Source of the DNA: Clostridia bacterium
GTDB lineage: Bacteria > Bacillota > Clostridia > Christensenellales > Aristaeellaceae
Length of the DNA: 40,223 nt
Assembly: GCA_030529995.1 (NCBI GenBank)
Contig: JAUMVT010000014.1
Span: 1-40,223 of the forward strand
Direction: 5' to 3'
A model generated the notes under the pieces. It did not search any database. It had not been told where the DNA came from and worked only from the letters and a program-made list of their open reading frames with translations. The position numbers were made by a program, and so were the translations under genes. Numbering within the stretch: the stretch's first letter is position 1; each line of letters begins with the position of its first letter. Shown here piece after piece: positions 1 to 9,647 of this stretch.

Positions 1-103
1 CCTTGACTTCTCTCCGCTGCCCTATGTGTAACCTATGCTTGACACTCCTACAGTACGTCCGCTGTTTTATTTTCCCGGTTTGCTTTTCTTTTTCAGGAAT
101 GTA

Positions 104-112
104 TGTTACAAT
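104..112 (+). promoter_or_regulatory. Extended -10 promoter element
   Basis: TGT followed by TACAAT matches an extended -10 element (TGn then a TATAAT-like hexamer). It lies about 35 bases before the start codon at 146. No good -35 hexamer stands at 16-18 bases, which is usual for extended -10 promoters. The call rests on this short match alone. Confidence 0.4.
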
Positions 113-145
113 AAAACAAGAATCAAGTGGGAGGTTTTTTGCCTG

Positions 146-586
146 ATGCGACATTCCACAGGCCTGCCGATGTGGTTTCGCTTGGTGTTTGCCTTGGTGA
201 TGCTTTCGGTGTGCGTCGTTGTTGCCTATTGCACGGTGGAGGATGTTTCCCTGCAGTATCAGGTAGAAGATCTGACACGAAGCGTTGACACCAGCCATCA
301 AAGGGAGAAGAAGCAGCAGTACGAGTACGATCAGGTGGTGGAAAAGCTGCCCAGGACCCAGGCGGAGCTGGATACCGTGCAGCCGGAAGCGGAAGCGGCA
401 CAGGCTACGGTAACCGACTTGAAGGCGCAGCGGAAAAACCTCCGGGAGGAAAAGAAAACGCTGGAGGCAGCCGTCGAGGCGGCAAAAGCCGAGGAGACGG
501 AAGCATTGCAGCAGGCAGAGGATCTCCGGAAGGAAATTGAGGCGCTGCAGCAGCAGATTGACGCCCTTCAGGCGCAGCTGGACTGA
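146..586 (+). CDS. Membrane-anchored coiled-coil protein, unknown function
   Basis: A 146-residue protein I do not recognise. It has one predicted membrane span (about residues 10-30) and then an almost uninterrupted coiled coil (about 35-146), rich in Glu, Lys, Gln and Ala with leucine heptads. The topology suggests a bitopic protein with the coil outside the membrane or on its surface. The start at 146 is chosen over an in-frame ATG at 35 because a GGGAGG ribosome binding site lies just before it and a promoter element lies between the two. The next gene, 66 bases downstream, has the same layout (short cytoplasmic end, one span, long coil), so the two proteins may pair. DivIC/FtsL-like septum proteins have a similar plan, but these coils are longer and no family motif is visible. 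Confidence 0.7.
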   Translation: MRHSTGLPMWFRLVFALVMLSVCVVVAYCTVEDVSLQYQVEDLTRSVDTSHQREKKQQYEYDQVVEKLPRTQAELDTVQPEAEAAQATVTDLKAQRKNLREEKKTLEAAVEAAKAEETEALQQAEDLRKEIEALQQQIDALQAQLD

Positions 587-652
587 CCATGTATCCCACG
601 CACCATGCGTGAAGATAGAACGTTATCCTAAACATGAAATGGAGGAGTACAC

Positions 653-1750
653 ATGAGCGAAGCCAAGAACAACAAGAAGAATATCAACCTGATCCTGCTG
701 TGCGCCGTGCTGCTTGTGGCTGTTGTGCTGGCGATCATGCTGGCAACCCAGCGGAGTACGCTGAACAGTCAGATTGCCTCGTTGAATGAGGAACTGACCA
801 CCAGTCGTACCAGCTGGGAAACCACTGCCGCTGAGAAGGAAGAGCTGCAGGCTCAGCTGTCCGATGTGGAGGACAAGCTGAAGGAAGCCAACACCAGCCT
901 GGAAGAAGCAACCACCCGCTCCGCTGAGCTGCAAACCCAGGTGGACGAATTGACGACCACCAACGCAGCCCTGACGGAAGAACTTACCGCCGCTACTTCC
1001 TCCAAGGACGAAGCTCAGAAGACCGTCACGGATCTGACCGCCACCAAGGCTGACTTGGAAAAGCAAGTGGCCGACCTGACGGAAAAGGTCACGGCACTGG
1101 AAGCTGAGAAGAAGACCCTGACGGAAGAGTCTGCCGCCAAGGACGCCACCATTGCAGAACTGACCACCAAGGCGGAGACGGATGCCGCCACCATTGCTGA
1201 CCTGCAAAGCAAGGCAGATACCCATGAGGCTGCCGCTACTGCGTCCGGTGAGAATGCGGCGGAACTGACCACCAAGGTGACGGATCTGACTGCTCAGGTG
1301 GAAACCCTGGAAGCTGAGAAGAAGACCCTGACGGAAGAATCTGCCGCCAAGGATGCCACCATTGCGGAGCTGAACGCCAAGGCTGAGACGGATGCCGCTA
1401 CCATTGCTGACCTGCAGCAGCAGCTGACGGAAGCCCAGACCGCATCCGTGGCAGCAACACCGACTCCTGCTGCAGAGCCTGTTGAAAAGACCGCCAGCGC
1501 CAAGGGCTTCACCAGCGACGTGAAGGTCACCGTAACCCTGGATGCCGATGGCAAGATTACGGCCATCAAGGTGGATGCCAGCGGTGAAACCCCCGGTTTC
1601 GGTCAGCGCACCATGGAGGATGAGGACTTCCTCGCTCAGTTCATCGGCAAGACCCTGCCCCTGACCCTGGGTGAAGATGTGGATGCCCTCAGCGGCGCAA
1701 CCGTTACGTCCACAGCCATTGTGGAAGCACTGAACAGTCTGGCAGACTGA
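653..1750 (+). CDS. Membrane-anchored coiled-coil protein with C-terminal FMN-binding domain
   Basis: A 365-residue protein with a lysine/asparagine-rich N-terminus, one membrane span (about 11-31), a long Thr/Glu/Ala-rich coiled coil (about 35-265), a short proline-containing linker and an FMN-binding domain (about 278-365). The domain ends with DALSGATVTS. This fits the Dxx(s/t)gAT signature to which the flavin transferase ApbE attaches FMN covalently in NqrC/RnfG proteins, making T350 the likely acceptor. The coil contains a near-identical repeat. GGAGGAG before the ATG supports the start. The protein probably holds a flavin outside the membrane for extracytoplasmic electron transfer. No ApbE or Rnf/Nqr partner is present in the window, so the electron partner is unknown. 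Confidence 0.8.
   Translation: MSEAKNNKKNINLILLCAVLLVAVVLAIMLATQRSTLNSQIASLNEELTTSRTSWETTAAEKEELQAQLSDVEDKLKEANTSLEEATTRSAELQTQVDELTTTNAALTEELTAATSSKDEAQKTVTDLTATKADLEKQVADLTEKVTALEAEKKTLTEESAAKDATIAELTTKAETDAATIADLQSKADTHEAAATASGENAAELTTKVTDLTAQVETLEAEKKTLTEESAAKDATIAELNAKAETDAATIADLQQQLTEAQTASVAATPTPAAEPVEKTASAKGFTSDVKVTVTLDADGKITAIKVDASGETPGFGQRTMEDEDFLAQFIGKTLPLTLGEDVDALSGATVTSTAIVEALNSLAD
1097..1206 (+). repeat. Direct repeat, copy 1, in the coiled-coil coding region
   Basis: About 110 bases that recur 210 bases downstream with only a few substitutions. Both copies encode the same coil segment, starting LEAEKKTLTEESAAKDATIA. The high DNA identity suggests a recent in-frame duplication or gene conversion that lengthened the stalk. 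Confidence 0.85.
1307..1416 (+). repeat. Direct repeat, copy 2, in the coiled-coil coding region
   Basis: Second copy of the 110-base repeat, offset by 210 bases (70 codons), so the reading frame and the heptad pattern are kept. Most differences from copy 1 are silent. A few change residues, for example TTK to NAK. Confidence 0.85.
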
Positions 1751-1770
1751 ACATAAGCAATTTCATACGC

Positions 1771-1799
1771 AGGGAGACGGTGACGTGCCGTCTCCCTTT
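1771..1799 (+). terminator. Intrinsic terminator after the FMN-binding protein gene
   Basis: A perfect 10-bp stem, AGGGAGACGG with CCGTCTCCCT, has a 7-base loop. A T-rich stretch (TTTGATTATTTT) follows. It lies 20 bases after the stop codon and before the glnS promoter. Confidence 0.75.
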
Positions 1800-1838
1800 G
1801 ATTATTTTCCGATTTGGTTTATTCCGGCAAATACGTGC

Positions 1839-1867
1839 TTGCGTTTGACGGGAAATAACAGTATAAT
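1839..1867 (+). promoter_or_regulatory. Promoter of glnS
   Basis: TTGCGT and TATAAT with a 17-base spacer, about 54 bases before the glnS start. The same two hexamers and spacing occur before the DUF5711 gene at the right end of the window. Confidence 0.7.
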
Positions 1868-1920
1868 GAAAAAATGCCGAAGAGGCTCCATCAGTATGGG
1901 AGAAGGAGGATCTGTTTTTC

Positions 1921-3639
1921 ATGGAAGAAACAACGACGCGCAGCAACTTTATCTGGGACGCCATCGAGCAGGACTTAAAGGAAGGCCGCTATACGCAGGT
2001 GCACACGCGCTTCCCTCCGGAACCCAACGGATATATGCACATTGGTCACTGCAAAGCCCTGATTATGGACTTTCTGACGGCTGAAAAGTACGGCGGATTG
2101 TGCAACCTTCGCTTTGACGATACCAACCCTGCCAAGGAAGACACGGAGTACGTGGAGGCCATTAAGCGGGATATTAACTGGCTGGGCTTTACCTGGACCG
2201 GCGGACTGTATTATGCCAGCGATTATTATGATCAGTGCTATGCCATTGCGGAGGACTGGATCAAGCGTGGTCTGGCCTATGTGGATGAGCTGAGCAAGGA
2301 CGAAATGCGTGCTTATCGCGGCACCCTGACGGAGCCTGGCAAGAACAGCCCCTGGCGGGATCGCCCTGCGGAGGAAAGCCTGGATCTGTTCCGCCGCATG
2401 CGGGCAGGAGAGTTCCCGGAAGGCAGCAAGACCCTGCGCATGAAGATTGACATGGCTTCCCCAAACATCGTTATGCGTGACCCGGCCATGTACCGCATCC
2501 TGTACAAGGAGCATTGGCGCACGGGCAACAAGTGGTGCATCTATCCCATGTACGACTTTGCCCATCCCATCGGCGACGCACTGGAGGGTATCAGCCACTC
2601 CCTGTGCTCCCTGGAGTATGAAATTCATCGCCCCCTGTATGACTGGGTGGTGGAGCACAGCCAGAACATGCTGCCGGCTAAGCCTCGGCAGATTGAGTTT
2701 GCCCGGCTGAACATTACTCAGACCATTATGAGCAAGCGGTACCTGCGGCAGCTGGTGGAGGGCGGCTATGTCAGCGGCTGGGACGATCCCCGTATGCCTA
2801 CCTTGTCTGCTATGCGCCGCCGGGGCTACACCGGCGAAGCTATTCGGGACTTTGTGGATCGTATCGGCATGAGCAAGGCTGACTCCACCGTGGACTTTGC
2901 CCTGCTGGAGAGCTGCGTCCGTGATGACCTGGGGGGCAAGGCGCCACGTGCCATGGCCGTGCTGAAACCCCTGAAGGTGGTGCTGACCAACTGGCCGGAG
3001 GATCGTGTGGATACCCTGACCATGGAGAATCACCCGGATCATTCGGAAATGGGCAGCCACACCGTGCATTTCGGCAGAGAGCTGTACATTGAGCAGGATG
3101 ACTTTATGGAGGTGCCTGCGAAGAAGTTCCAGCGCATGTATCCCGGCTTTGAAGTGCGGCTGAAGGGTGCCTATATTGTCCGCTGCGACGACTGCGTGAA
3201 GGATGCGGACGGACAGGTTATCGAAGTCCGTTGCACGGTGGATATGGATTCTGCTTCCGGCACCGCCGGGGCGGATCGGAAGATCAAGGGCAAGGTGCTC
3301 CACTGGGTCAGTGCCGTAGATGCAGTGCCCTTTGAGGCTCGCCTGTATGATCCCCTGCTGAATGCTGCCGAGGATCTGGAGGAAGAACCTGAGGCCGAAA
3401 CCGAAGGTGAAACGGCTGCGCCCGTGAACAAGAAGGACTTCATCAGCCGGCTGAATCCCAACAGCCTGACGGTGCTTCATGGCGTTGCCGAACCTTGTGT
3501 GCGGGATTGCGAAACCGGCACCACCTTCCAGTTCCTGCGGACCGGCTACTTCTGCAAGGATCCGGACTCTACCCCGGAAATGCCTGTGTACAACCGTACC
3601 GTTGGCCTTCGGGACACCTACGCCAAGCAGGCAAAGTAA
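1921..3639 (+). CDS. glnS: Glutaminyl-tRNA synthetase
   Basis: Charges tRNA-Gln with glutamine using ATP; a cytoplasmic class I synthetase. The 572-residue protein has the HIGH signature at 40-43 (after the PPEPNGYM motif typical of GlnRS), the KMSKS-equivalent IMSKR at about 269-273, and the two-part beta-barrel anticodon domain ending in the conserved NRTVGLRDT. Within the C-terminal domain there is a short acidic insertion (about residues 480-497, rich in Glu) that E. coli GlnRS lacks. AGGAGGA ten bases upstream fixes the start. Many Firmicutes lack GlnRS and make Gln-tRNA by GatCAB amidation, so a GlnRS is a useful lineage marker. It is followed directly by gltX, its closest relative. Confidence 0.95.
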   Translation: MEETTTRSNFIWDAIEQDLKEGRYTQVHTRFPPEPNGYMHIGHCKALIMDFLTAEKYGGLCNLRFDDTNPAKEDTEYVEAIKRDINWLGFTWTGGLYYASDYYDQCYAIAEDWIKRGLAYVDELSKDEMRAYRGTLTEPGKNSPWRDRPAEESLDLFRRMRAGEFPEGSKTLRMKIDMASPNIVMRDPAMYRILYKEHWRTGNKWCIYPMYDFAHPIGDALEGISHSLCSLEYEIHRPLYDWVVEHSQNMLPAKPRQIEFARLNITQTIMSKRYLRQLVEGGYVSGWDDPRMPTLSAMRRRGYTGEAIRDFVDRIGMSKADSTVDFALLESCVRDDLGGKAPRAMAVLKPLKVVLTNWPEDRVDTLTMENHPDHSEMGSHTVHFGRELYIEQDDFMEVPAKKFQRMYPGFEVRLKGAYIVRCDDCVKDADGQVIEVRCTVDMDSASGTAGADRKIKGKVLHWVSAVDAVPFEARLYDPLLNAAEDLEEEPEAETEGETAAPVNKKDFISRLNPNSLTVLHGVAEPCVRDCETGTTFQFLRTGYFCKDPDSTPEMPVYNRTVGLRDTYAKQAK

Positions 3640-3648
3640 CAGCTTTTT

Positions 3649-3683
3649 CATGCTCCGACCGATCTTTTGCCGGTCGGAGCATG
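3649..3683 (+). other. Strong hairpin between glnS and gltX
   Basis: A 13-bp perfect stem (CATGCTCCGACCG with its complement) has a 9-base loop. No T-run follows on either strand, so it is not a standard intrinsic terminator. It may protect a 3' end, be a processing site, or attenuate gltX expression. Confidence 0.6.
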
Positions 3684-3737
3684 CTATGCATCAAAGCGGC
3701 AGCAGCCCTGCGGGATTTCTGCCATGGAGGAAAGAAA

Positions 3738-5186
3738 ATGGAAGTCAGAACTCGATTTGCGCCCAGCCCCACGGGCTTCATGCACCTGGGCGGATTGCGT
3801 ACCGCCCTGTATAACTATCTCTTTGCCCGGAAGATGGGGGGCAAGTTCATTCTCCGCATTGAGGATACGGATCAGGAACGGTTTGTGGAGGGCGCTACCG
3901 AAGTCATTTATGAAACCCTGAAGGGCTGCGGCATGAACTGGGACGAAGGCCCCGACGTTGGCGGTCCCTGCGGCCCTTACATTCAGTCCGAGCGGAAGGC
4001 ACTGTATCTGCCCTATGCTCAGCAGCTGGTGGAGTCCGGCCATGCCTACTACTGCTTCTGCACCAAGGAAGAGCTGGACGAGCGCCGCAGCGAGGCCGAA
4101 AAGCGGGGTGAGGTGTTCAAGTATGATAAGCATTGCCTGCACATGAGCAAGGAAGAAATTCAGGCAAAGCTGGATGCCGGCGTACCCTACGTAATTCGCC
4201 AGAATGCGCCCACGGAAGGGGAAACCAGCTACGATGACCTGGTGTTCGGCCACATGACCTTCCCTAACGACACCTTGGATGATATGGTGCTCATTAAGCA
4301 GGACGGCATGCCCACCTATAATTTCGCCAACGTGATTGACGACCACCTGATGGGCATTACCCACGTGATGCGGGGCATGGAATACCTGTCTTCCACGCCT
4401 AAGTACAACCTGCTGTACGAGGCCTTTGGCTGGGATGTGCCCCAGTACATCCACCTGCCCACCGTGATGCGGGATGCCCATCATAAGCTGAGCAAGCGGG
4501 ACGGCGACGCCTACTATTCCGACTTTGTGGAGAAGGGCTACCTGACCGAGGCACTGATCAACTATCTGGTGCTGGTGGGCTGGAATCCCGGAGACGACCG
4601 GGAGTTCTTCACCATGGATGAACTGGTGGAAGTGTTCGACGTGCACCGGCTGAACAAGGCCCCCGGCATTTTCGACATTGACAAGCTGACCTGGTTCAAT
4701 GCGGAATACATTCGCCGCCTGTCTCCCGAAAAGTATCTGGAGATGGCAACACCCTGGTTCGACAAGGTGCTTGCCGGCAAGAATATTGACTACAAGCGGC
4801 TGGCGGAGCTGATGCAGACCCGTACGGAAGTGTTCAACCGGGTGCCGGACATGGTGAAGTTCCTGGGCGAACTGCCGGACTACGACGTGGCCATTTACAC
4901 CAACAAGAAGAGCAAAACCGATCCGGAAGTTTCACGGAAGGCACTGACCCTGCTGCGTCCCGTGCTGGAAAAGGCGGAGTGGACGGAGCCTGCCATTCAC
5001 GATGCCCTGATGGCAGCCATTGCGGAAGCCGGCATGAAGAATGCCGCTGCCCTGTGGCCCCTGCGGATTGCCATTTCCGGCCAGGCTTCCACCCCCGGCG
5101 GAGCCATTGAAATCGCTTGGCTGTTGGGACGGGAAGAAACCCTCCGCCGCATTGATGACGGTTTGAAGCGGCTGGAAAACGTGTAA
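3738..5186 (+). CDS. gltX: Glutamyl-tRNA synthetase
   Basis: Charges tRNA-Glu with glutamate; a cytoplasmic class I synthetase of 482 residues, the usual bacterial length. The N-terminus RTRFAPSPTGFMHLGGLRTALYNYL is broken here only by name: its HIGH-like element is HLGG at 16-19, and the KMSKS element is KLSKR at 250-254. The C-terminal part is the all-helical anticodon-binding domain of bacterial GluRS. The start at 3738 is chosen because GGAGGAAA precedes it and the conserved N-terminus begins there. Longer in-frame versions run back into glnS. Because GlnRS is encoded just upstream, this enzyme is probably discriminating and charges only tRNA-Glu; that is inference. Confidence 0.95.
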   Translation: MEVRTRFAPSPTGFMHLGGLRTALYNYLFARKMGGKFILRIEDTDQERFVEGATEVIYETLKGCGMNWDEGPDVGGPCGPYIQSERKALYLPYAQQLVESGHAYYCFCTKEELDERRSEAEKRGEVFKYDKHCLHMSKEEIQAKLDAGVPYVIRQNAPTEGETSYDDLVFGHMTFPNDTLDDMVLIKQDGMPTYNFANVIDDHLMGITHVMRGMEYLSSTPKYNLLYEAFGWDVPQYIHLPTVMRDAHHKLSKRDGDAYYSDFVEKGYLTEALINYLVLVGWNPGDDREFFTMDELVEVFDVHRLNKAPGIFDIDKLTWFNAEYIRRLSPEKYLEMATPWFDKVLAGKNIDYKRLAELMQTRTEVFNRVPDMVKFLGELPDYDVAIYTNKKSKTDPEVSRKALTLLRPVLEKAEWTEPAIHDALMAAIAEAGMKNAAALWPLRIAISGQASTPGGAIEIAWLLGREETLRRIDDGLKRLENV

Positions 5187-5211
5187 TCTTTCATCACCCT
5201 GAAAGGATCTG

Positions 5212-5748
5212 ATGAAATTGGTAAAGAACGATGATCTTCGTCGGCAGAAGCCCGTGCTGTGGCTTACCCTGACAGCGCTTTTCATGGCCATGGTCATTGT
5301 GCTGAGCATGAGCGTCATGAGCATCCCCGTGCCCGGCGGACACTTGTACTTTAATGATGCGGTCATTGGCACTGCATCCCTGCTGATGGATCCCCTGTCT
5401 GCCTTCCTGGCTTGCGGCGTAGGTGCCTTCTTGGGTGATGCACTCTTCTATCCGGCACCTATGTTTGTCAGCCTTGTGACCCATGGCCTGCAGGCTGTGG
5501 CTGTCTCCCTGCTGTTTGCAAAGCTGAAGTGGAAGAAGCCTGTTTCCGCTGCCGTCGCCCTGCTGGTGGGTGCGGTGATCATGGTTGTCGGCTATACCAT
5601 CGGCCGTGCCTTTGTGTACAGCACGCCGGAGACGGCCTTGGTGAAGCTGCCCTTCCAGTGCCTGCAGGCTGTTGTGGGTGCGGCTATCGCCTGGGTGCTG
5701 TGCATTCCTTTGGGACTGGAGAAGCAGTTCCGTCACGTGACCCATTAA
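5212..5748 (+). CDS. ECF transporter S component (first of two)
   Basis: A 178-residue integral membrane protein with about six hydrophobic segments. It fits the substrate-binding S subunit of energy-coupling-factor vitamin importers. The segment GGHLYFNDAVIGTASLLMDPLSAFLACGVG (residues about 43-72) corresponds to the conserved loop and helix of the riboflavin/pyridoxine/HMP-type S family, given here only for orientation. A weak AAAGGA site precedes the ATG, 25 bases after gltX. No EcfA or EcfT genes are near, so it probably shares an energising module encoded elsewhere (group II ECF). I saw no vitamin riboswitch in the short leader, so the substrate cannot be named. Confidence 0.8.
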   Translation: MKLVKNDDLRRQKPVLWLTLTALFMAMVIVLSMSVMSIPVPGGHLYFNDAVIGTASLLMDPLSAFLACGVGAFLGDALFYPAPMFVSLVTHGLQAVAVSLLFAKLKWKKPVSAAVALLVGAVIMVVGYTIGRAFVYSTPETALVKLPFQCLQAVVGAAIAWVLCIPLGLEKQFRHVTH

Positions 5749-5761
5749 GGAGGCTTGTGCG

Positions 5762-6241
5762 ATGCAAGACGCAAAGGTGAAGAAGCTGGCCATGGCCGGT
5801 GTGATGGCCGCCATGATCTGCGTGCTGACGATTTTTCCCCACATTCCCCTGGGATCGGGATACATTCACCTGGGAGATGGGCTGATCCTGCTGGCTGTTA
5901 TGCTGCTGGGGCCGCTGGGCATTCCTGCGGCGGCTGTGGGCAGCATGCTGGCGGATTTGCTGGTGTATCCGGTGTACGCCCCTGTTACCCTTGTGGTAAA
6001 GGGACTGATGGCTGCCGTAGCGTGGCTGATTTACCGGAAGAATGACCGGCGGCGTACGGTGCTGGCCTTCATTGCGGCAGAAGCGGTGATGGTGCTGGGC
6101 TACTTTGCTTACGAGTGGATTGCCGTGCCGGAGTTCGCCCTTGCGGATGTTCCCGGCAATCTGATTCAGGCCGTGGCCGGCGTATGCGTCGGACTGGTGC
6201 TGACAACCCTGGTTCCCCGGCTGGAAAGCCTGACAAAATAA
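5762..6241 (+). CDS. ECF transporter S component (second of two)
   Basis: A 159-residue polytopic membrane protein, paralogous in layout to the preceding gene. It has the clear S-component signature YIHLGDGLILLAVMLLGPLG (about residues 34-53), then the ADLLVYPVYAPVTLVVKGLM stretch (about 64-83) of the HmpT/PdxU-like family. TAAGGAGG overlaps the stop of the upstream gene and gives a strong ribosome binding site. The two S components are 13 bases apart and surely co-transcribed. They may serve related vitamins, or the pair may have diverged after duplication. The substrate is not known. Confidence 0.82.
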   Translation: MQDAKVKKLAMAGVMAAMICVLTIFPHIPLGSGYIHLGDGLILLAVMLLGPLGIPAAAVGSMLADLLVYPVYAPVTLVVKGLMAAVAWLIYRKNDRRRTVLAFIAAEAVMVLGYFAYEWIAVPEFALADVPGNLIQAVAGVCVGLVLTTLVPRLESLTK

Positions 6242-6257
6242 GAAAGAGGTGTGCGGC

Positions 6258-6656
6258 ATGAAAAAGTTTTTTGAGGAATTCAAAAAGTTTGCTCTTCGCG
6301 GCAATGTGATGGACATGGCTGTCGGCGTAATTGTAGGCGGCGCGTTCTCCAACATTGTGACTTCCTTGACGGATAACTTCATCAATCCCTTGCTGAACGT
6401 GATCATGGGCTCGGCTACCTACACCTGGGAAGACGTGGGTGCATTTGCCTCTGCCTTCCTGGCAGCGGTGGTGAACTTCATCATCATGGCCTTCATCCTC
6501 TTCTGCCTGATGCGGGGCATTAACAAGCTGCTGTCCCTGGGCAAGAAGAAGGAAGAGCCTGCCGCCCCCACCACCAAGAAGTGCCCCTTCTGCAAGACCG
6601 ATATTGCCATTGACGCAACCCGGTGCCCCCATTGCACCAGCCAGCTGGAGAAGTAA
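6258..6656 (+). CDS. mscL: Large-conductance mechanosensitive channel with C-terminal zinc ribbon
   Basis: A membrane-tension-gated channel that releases solutes on hypo-osmotic shock. The 132-residue protein begins with the MscL N-terminal helix (MKKFFEEFKKFALRGNVMDM), then TM1 (about 18-46), a short periplasmic loop and TM2 (about 66-88). Instead of only a C-terminal helix bundle it ends with a zinc ribbon: CPFC at 109-112 and CPHC at 123-126. ATG 6258 is preferred to GTG 6249 because AAGAGGTG lies just before it and the family N-terminus starts there. It is 16 bases after the second ECF S gene, and the run ends at the terminator downstream. Confidence 0.93.
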   Translation: MKKFFEEFKKFALRGNVMDMAVGVIVGGAFSNIVTSLTDNFINPLLNVIMGSATYTWEDVGAFASAFLAAVVNFIIMAFILFCLMRGINKLLSLGKKKEEPAAPTTKKCPFCKTDIAIDATRCPHCTSQLEK

Positions 6657-6698
6657 GCTGTTCGGTTTGCAGGAAAACTTCATGGACGATTGGAGGCA

Positions 6699-6735
6699 AA
6701 AAGGCACTGCCGCTATTTTCACGGCAGTGCCTTTT
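6699..6735. terminator. Bidirectional terminator between mscL and clpB
   Basis: AAAAGGCACTGCCG pairs perfectly with CGGCAGTGCCTTTT across a 9-base loop. The A-run on one side and T-run on the other serve both converging genes. Confidence 0.9.
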
Positions 6736-6746
6736 GTTGGCTTCAT

Positions 6747-9344
<2,598 letters not shown>

Positions 9345-9394
9345 GGTTCATGCCTCCTTTGGCACAGACTGGGAAGATCAAGGGATCATCATCG

Positions 9395-9411
9395 TTTGAC
9401 TTTCTTTGACC
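9395..9411 (-). promoter_or_regulatory. CtsR operator of clpB
   Basis: On the minus strand this reads GGTCAAAGAAAGTCAAA, two direct heptads (GGTCAAA and AGTCAAA) with a 3-base spacer. That matches the CtsR heat-shock repressor box RGTCAAA-NAN-RGTCAAA. It lies just downstream of the -10 element, over the expected transcription start, as expected for a repressor site. Confidence 0.9.
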
Positions 9412-9420
9412 TTCGAGAAT

Positions 9421-9448
9421 ATTCTACACCATTTCGGGAAAATGTCAA
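9421..9448 (-). promoter_or_regulatory. Promoter of clpB
   Basis: On the minus strand, TTGACA (9443-9448) and TAGAAT (9421-9426) with a 16-base spacer. The CtsR box begins nine bases downstream of the -10. Confidence 0.75.
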
Positions 9449-9502
9449 GGGGAATGGAAAGATTTTTTTCCGATTTCTCCCTGCCGCTTGGCTGAATGTT
9501 GC

Positions 9503-9531
9503 TTTACAATCCTTTGGAAAATCAGTATAAT
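9503..9531 (+). promoter_or_regulatory. Promoter of the parAB run
   Basis: TTTACA and TATAAT with the ideal 17-base spacer, leaving a leader of about 110 bases before the parA ATG. Confidence 0.75.
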
Positions 9532-9647
9532 GGTAAGAGCACCCTCAGTGCGTTTTTTCGGCGACGAAAGAAATGCCTGCACGGGTGAAGCATCGCATTG
9601 TTTTGTGCCGCATCCAGCGGCTTTTAGACCCCGGAAGTGAGGGCAAT

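Larger units (their letters stand above)
9345..9647. other. Intergenic control region between divergent clpB and parA
   Basis: About 300 bases without a gene. It holds the clpB ribosome binding site, CtsR operator and promoter (minus strand), and the parA promoter (plus strand). The stretch 9541-9640 is the parA leader, in which I recognise no riboswitch or leader peptide. No sequence resembling a Spo0J parS site was seen here. Confidence 0.7.

Noticed and set aside
597-611. Terminator between the two coiled-coil genes
   Set aside because: CACGCA/TGCGTG gives only a 6-bp stem with a 3-base loop and no T-run. Cotranscription is more likely.
1975-3651. A 558-codon open frame opposite glnS
   Set aside because: It is a shadow of glnS codons in a GC-rich gene, with no family features. 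The same holds for long antisense frames opposite gltX, priA, rsmB and rlmN.
5728-5745. Possible parS site (GTCACGTGAC)
   Set aside because: Only the central CACGTG and flanking bases match; the TGTTTC/GAAACA arms are absent and it lies in the end of a coding region.
9541-9640. Riboswitch or leader peptide before parA
   Set aside because: No conserved motif, stable long stem or separate small frame with a binding site was seen.
9573-9647. Upstream in-frame start for parA
   Set aside because: It would add 25 residues not found in Soj proteins and has no good ribosome binding site.
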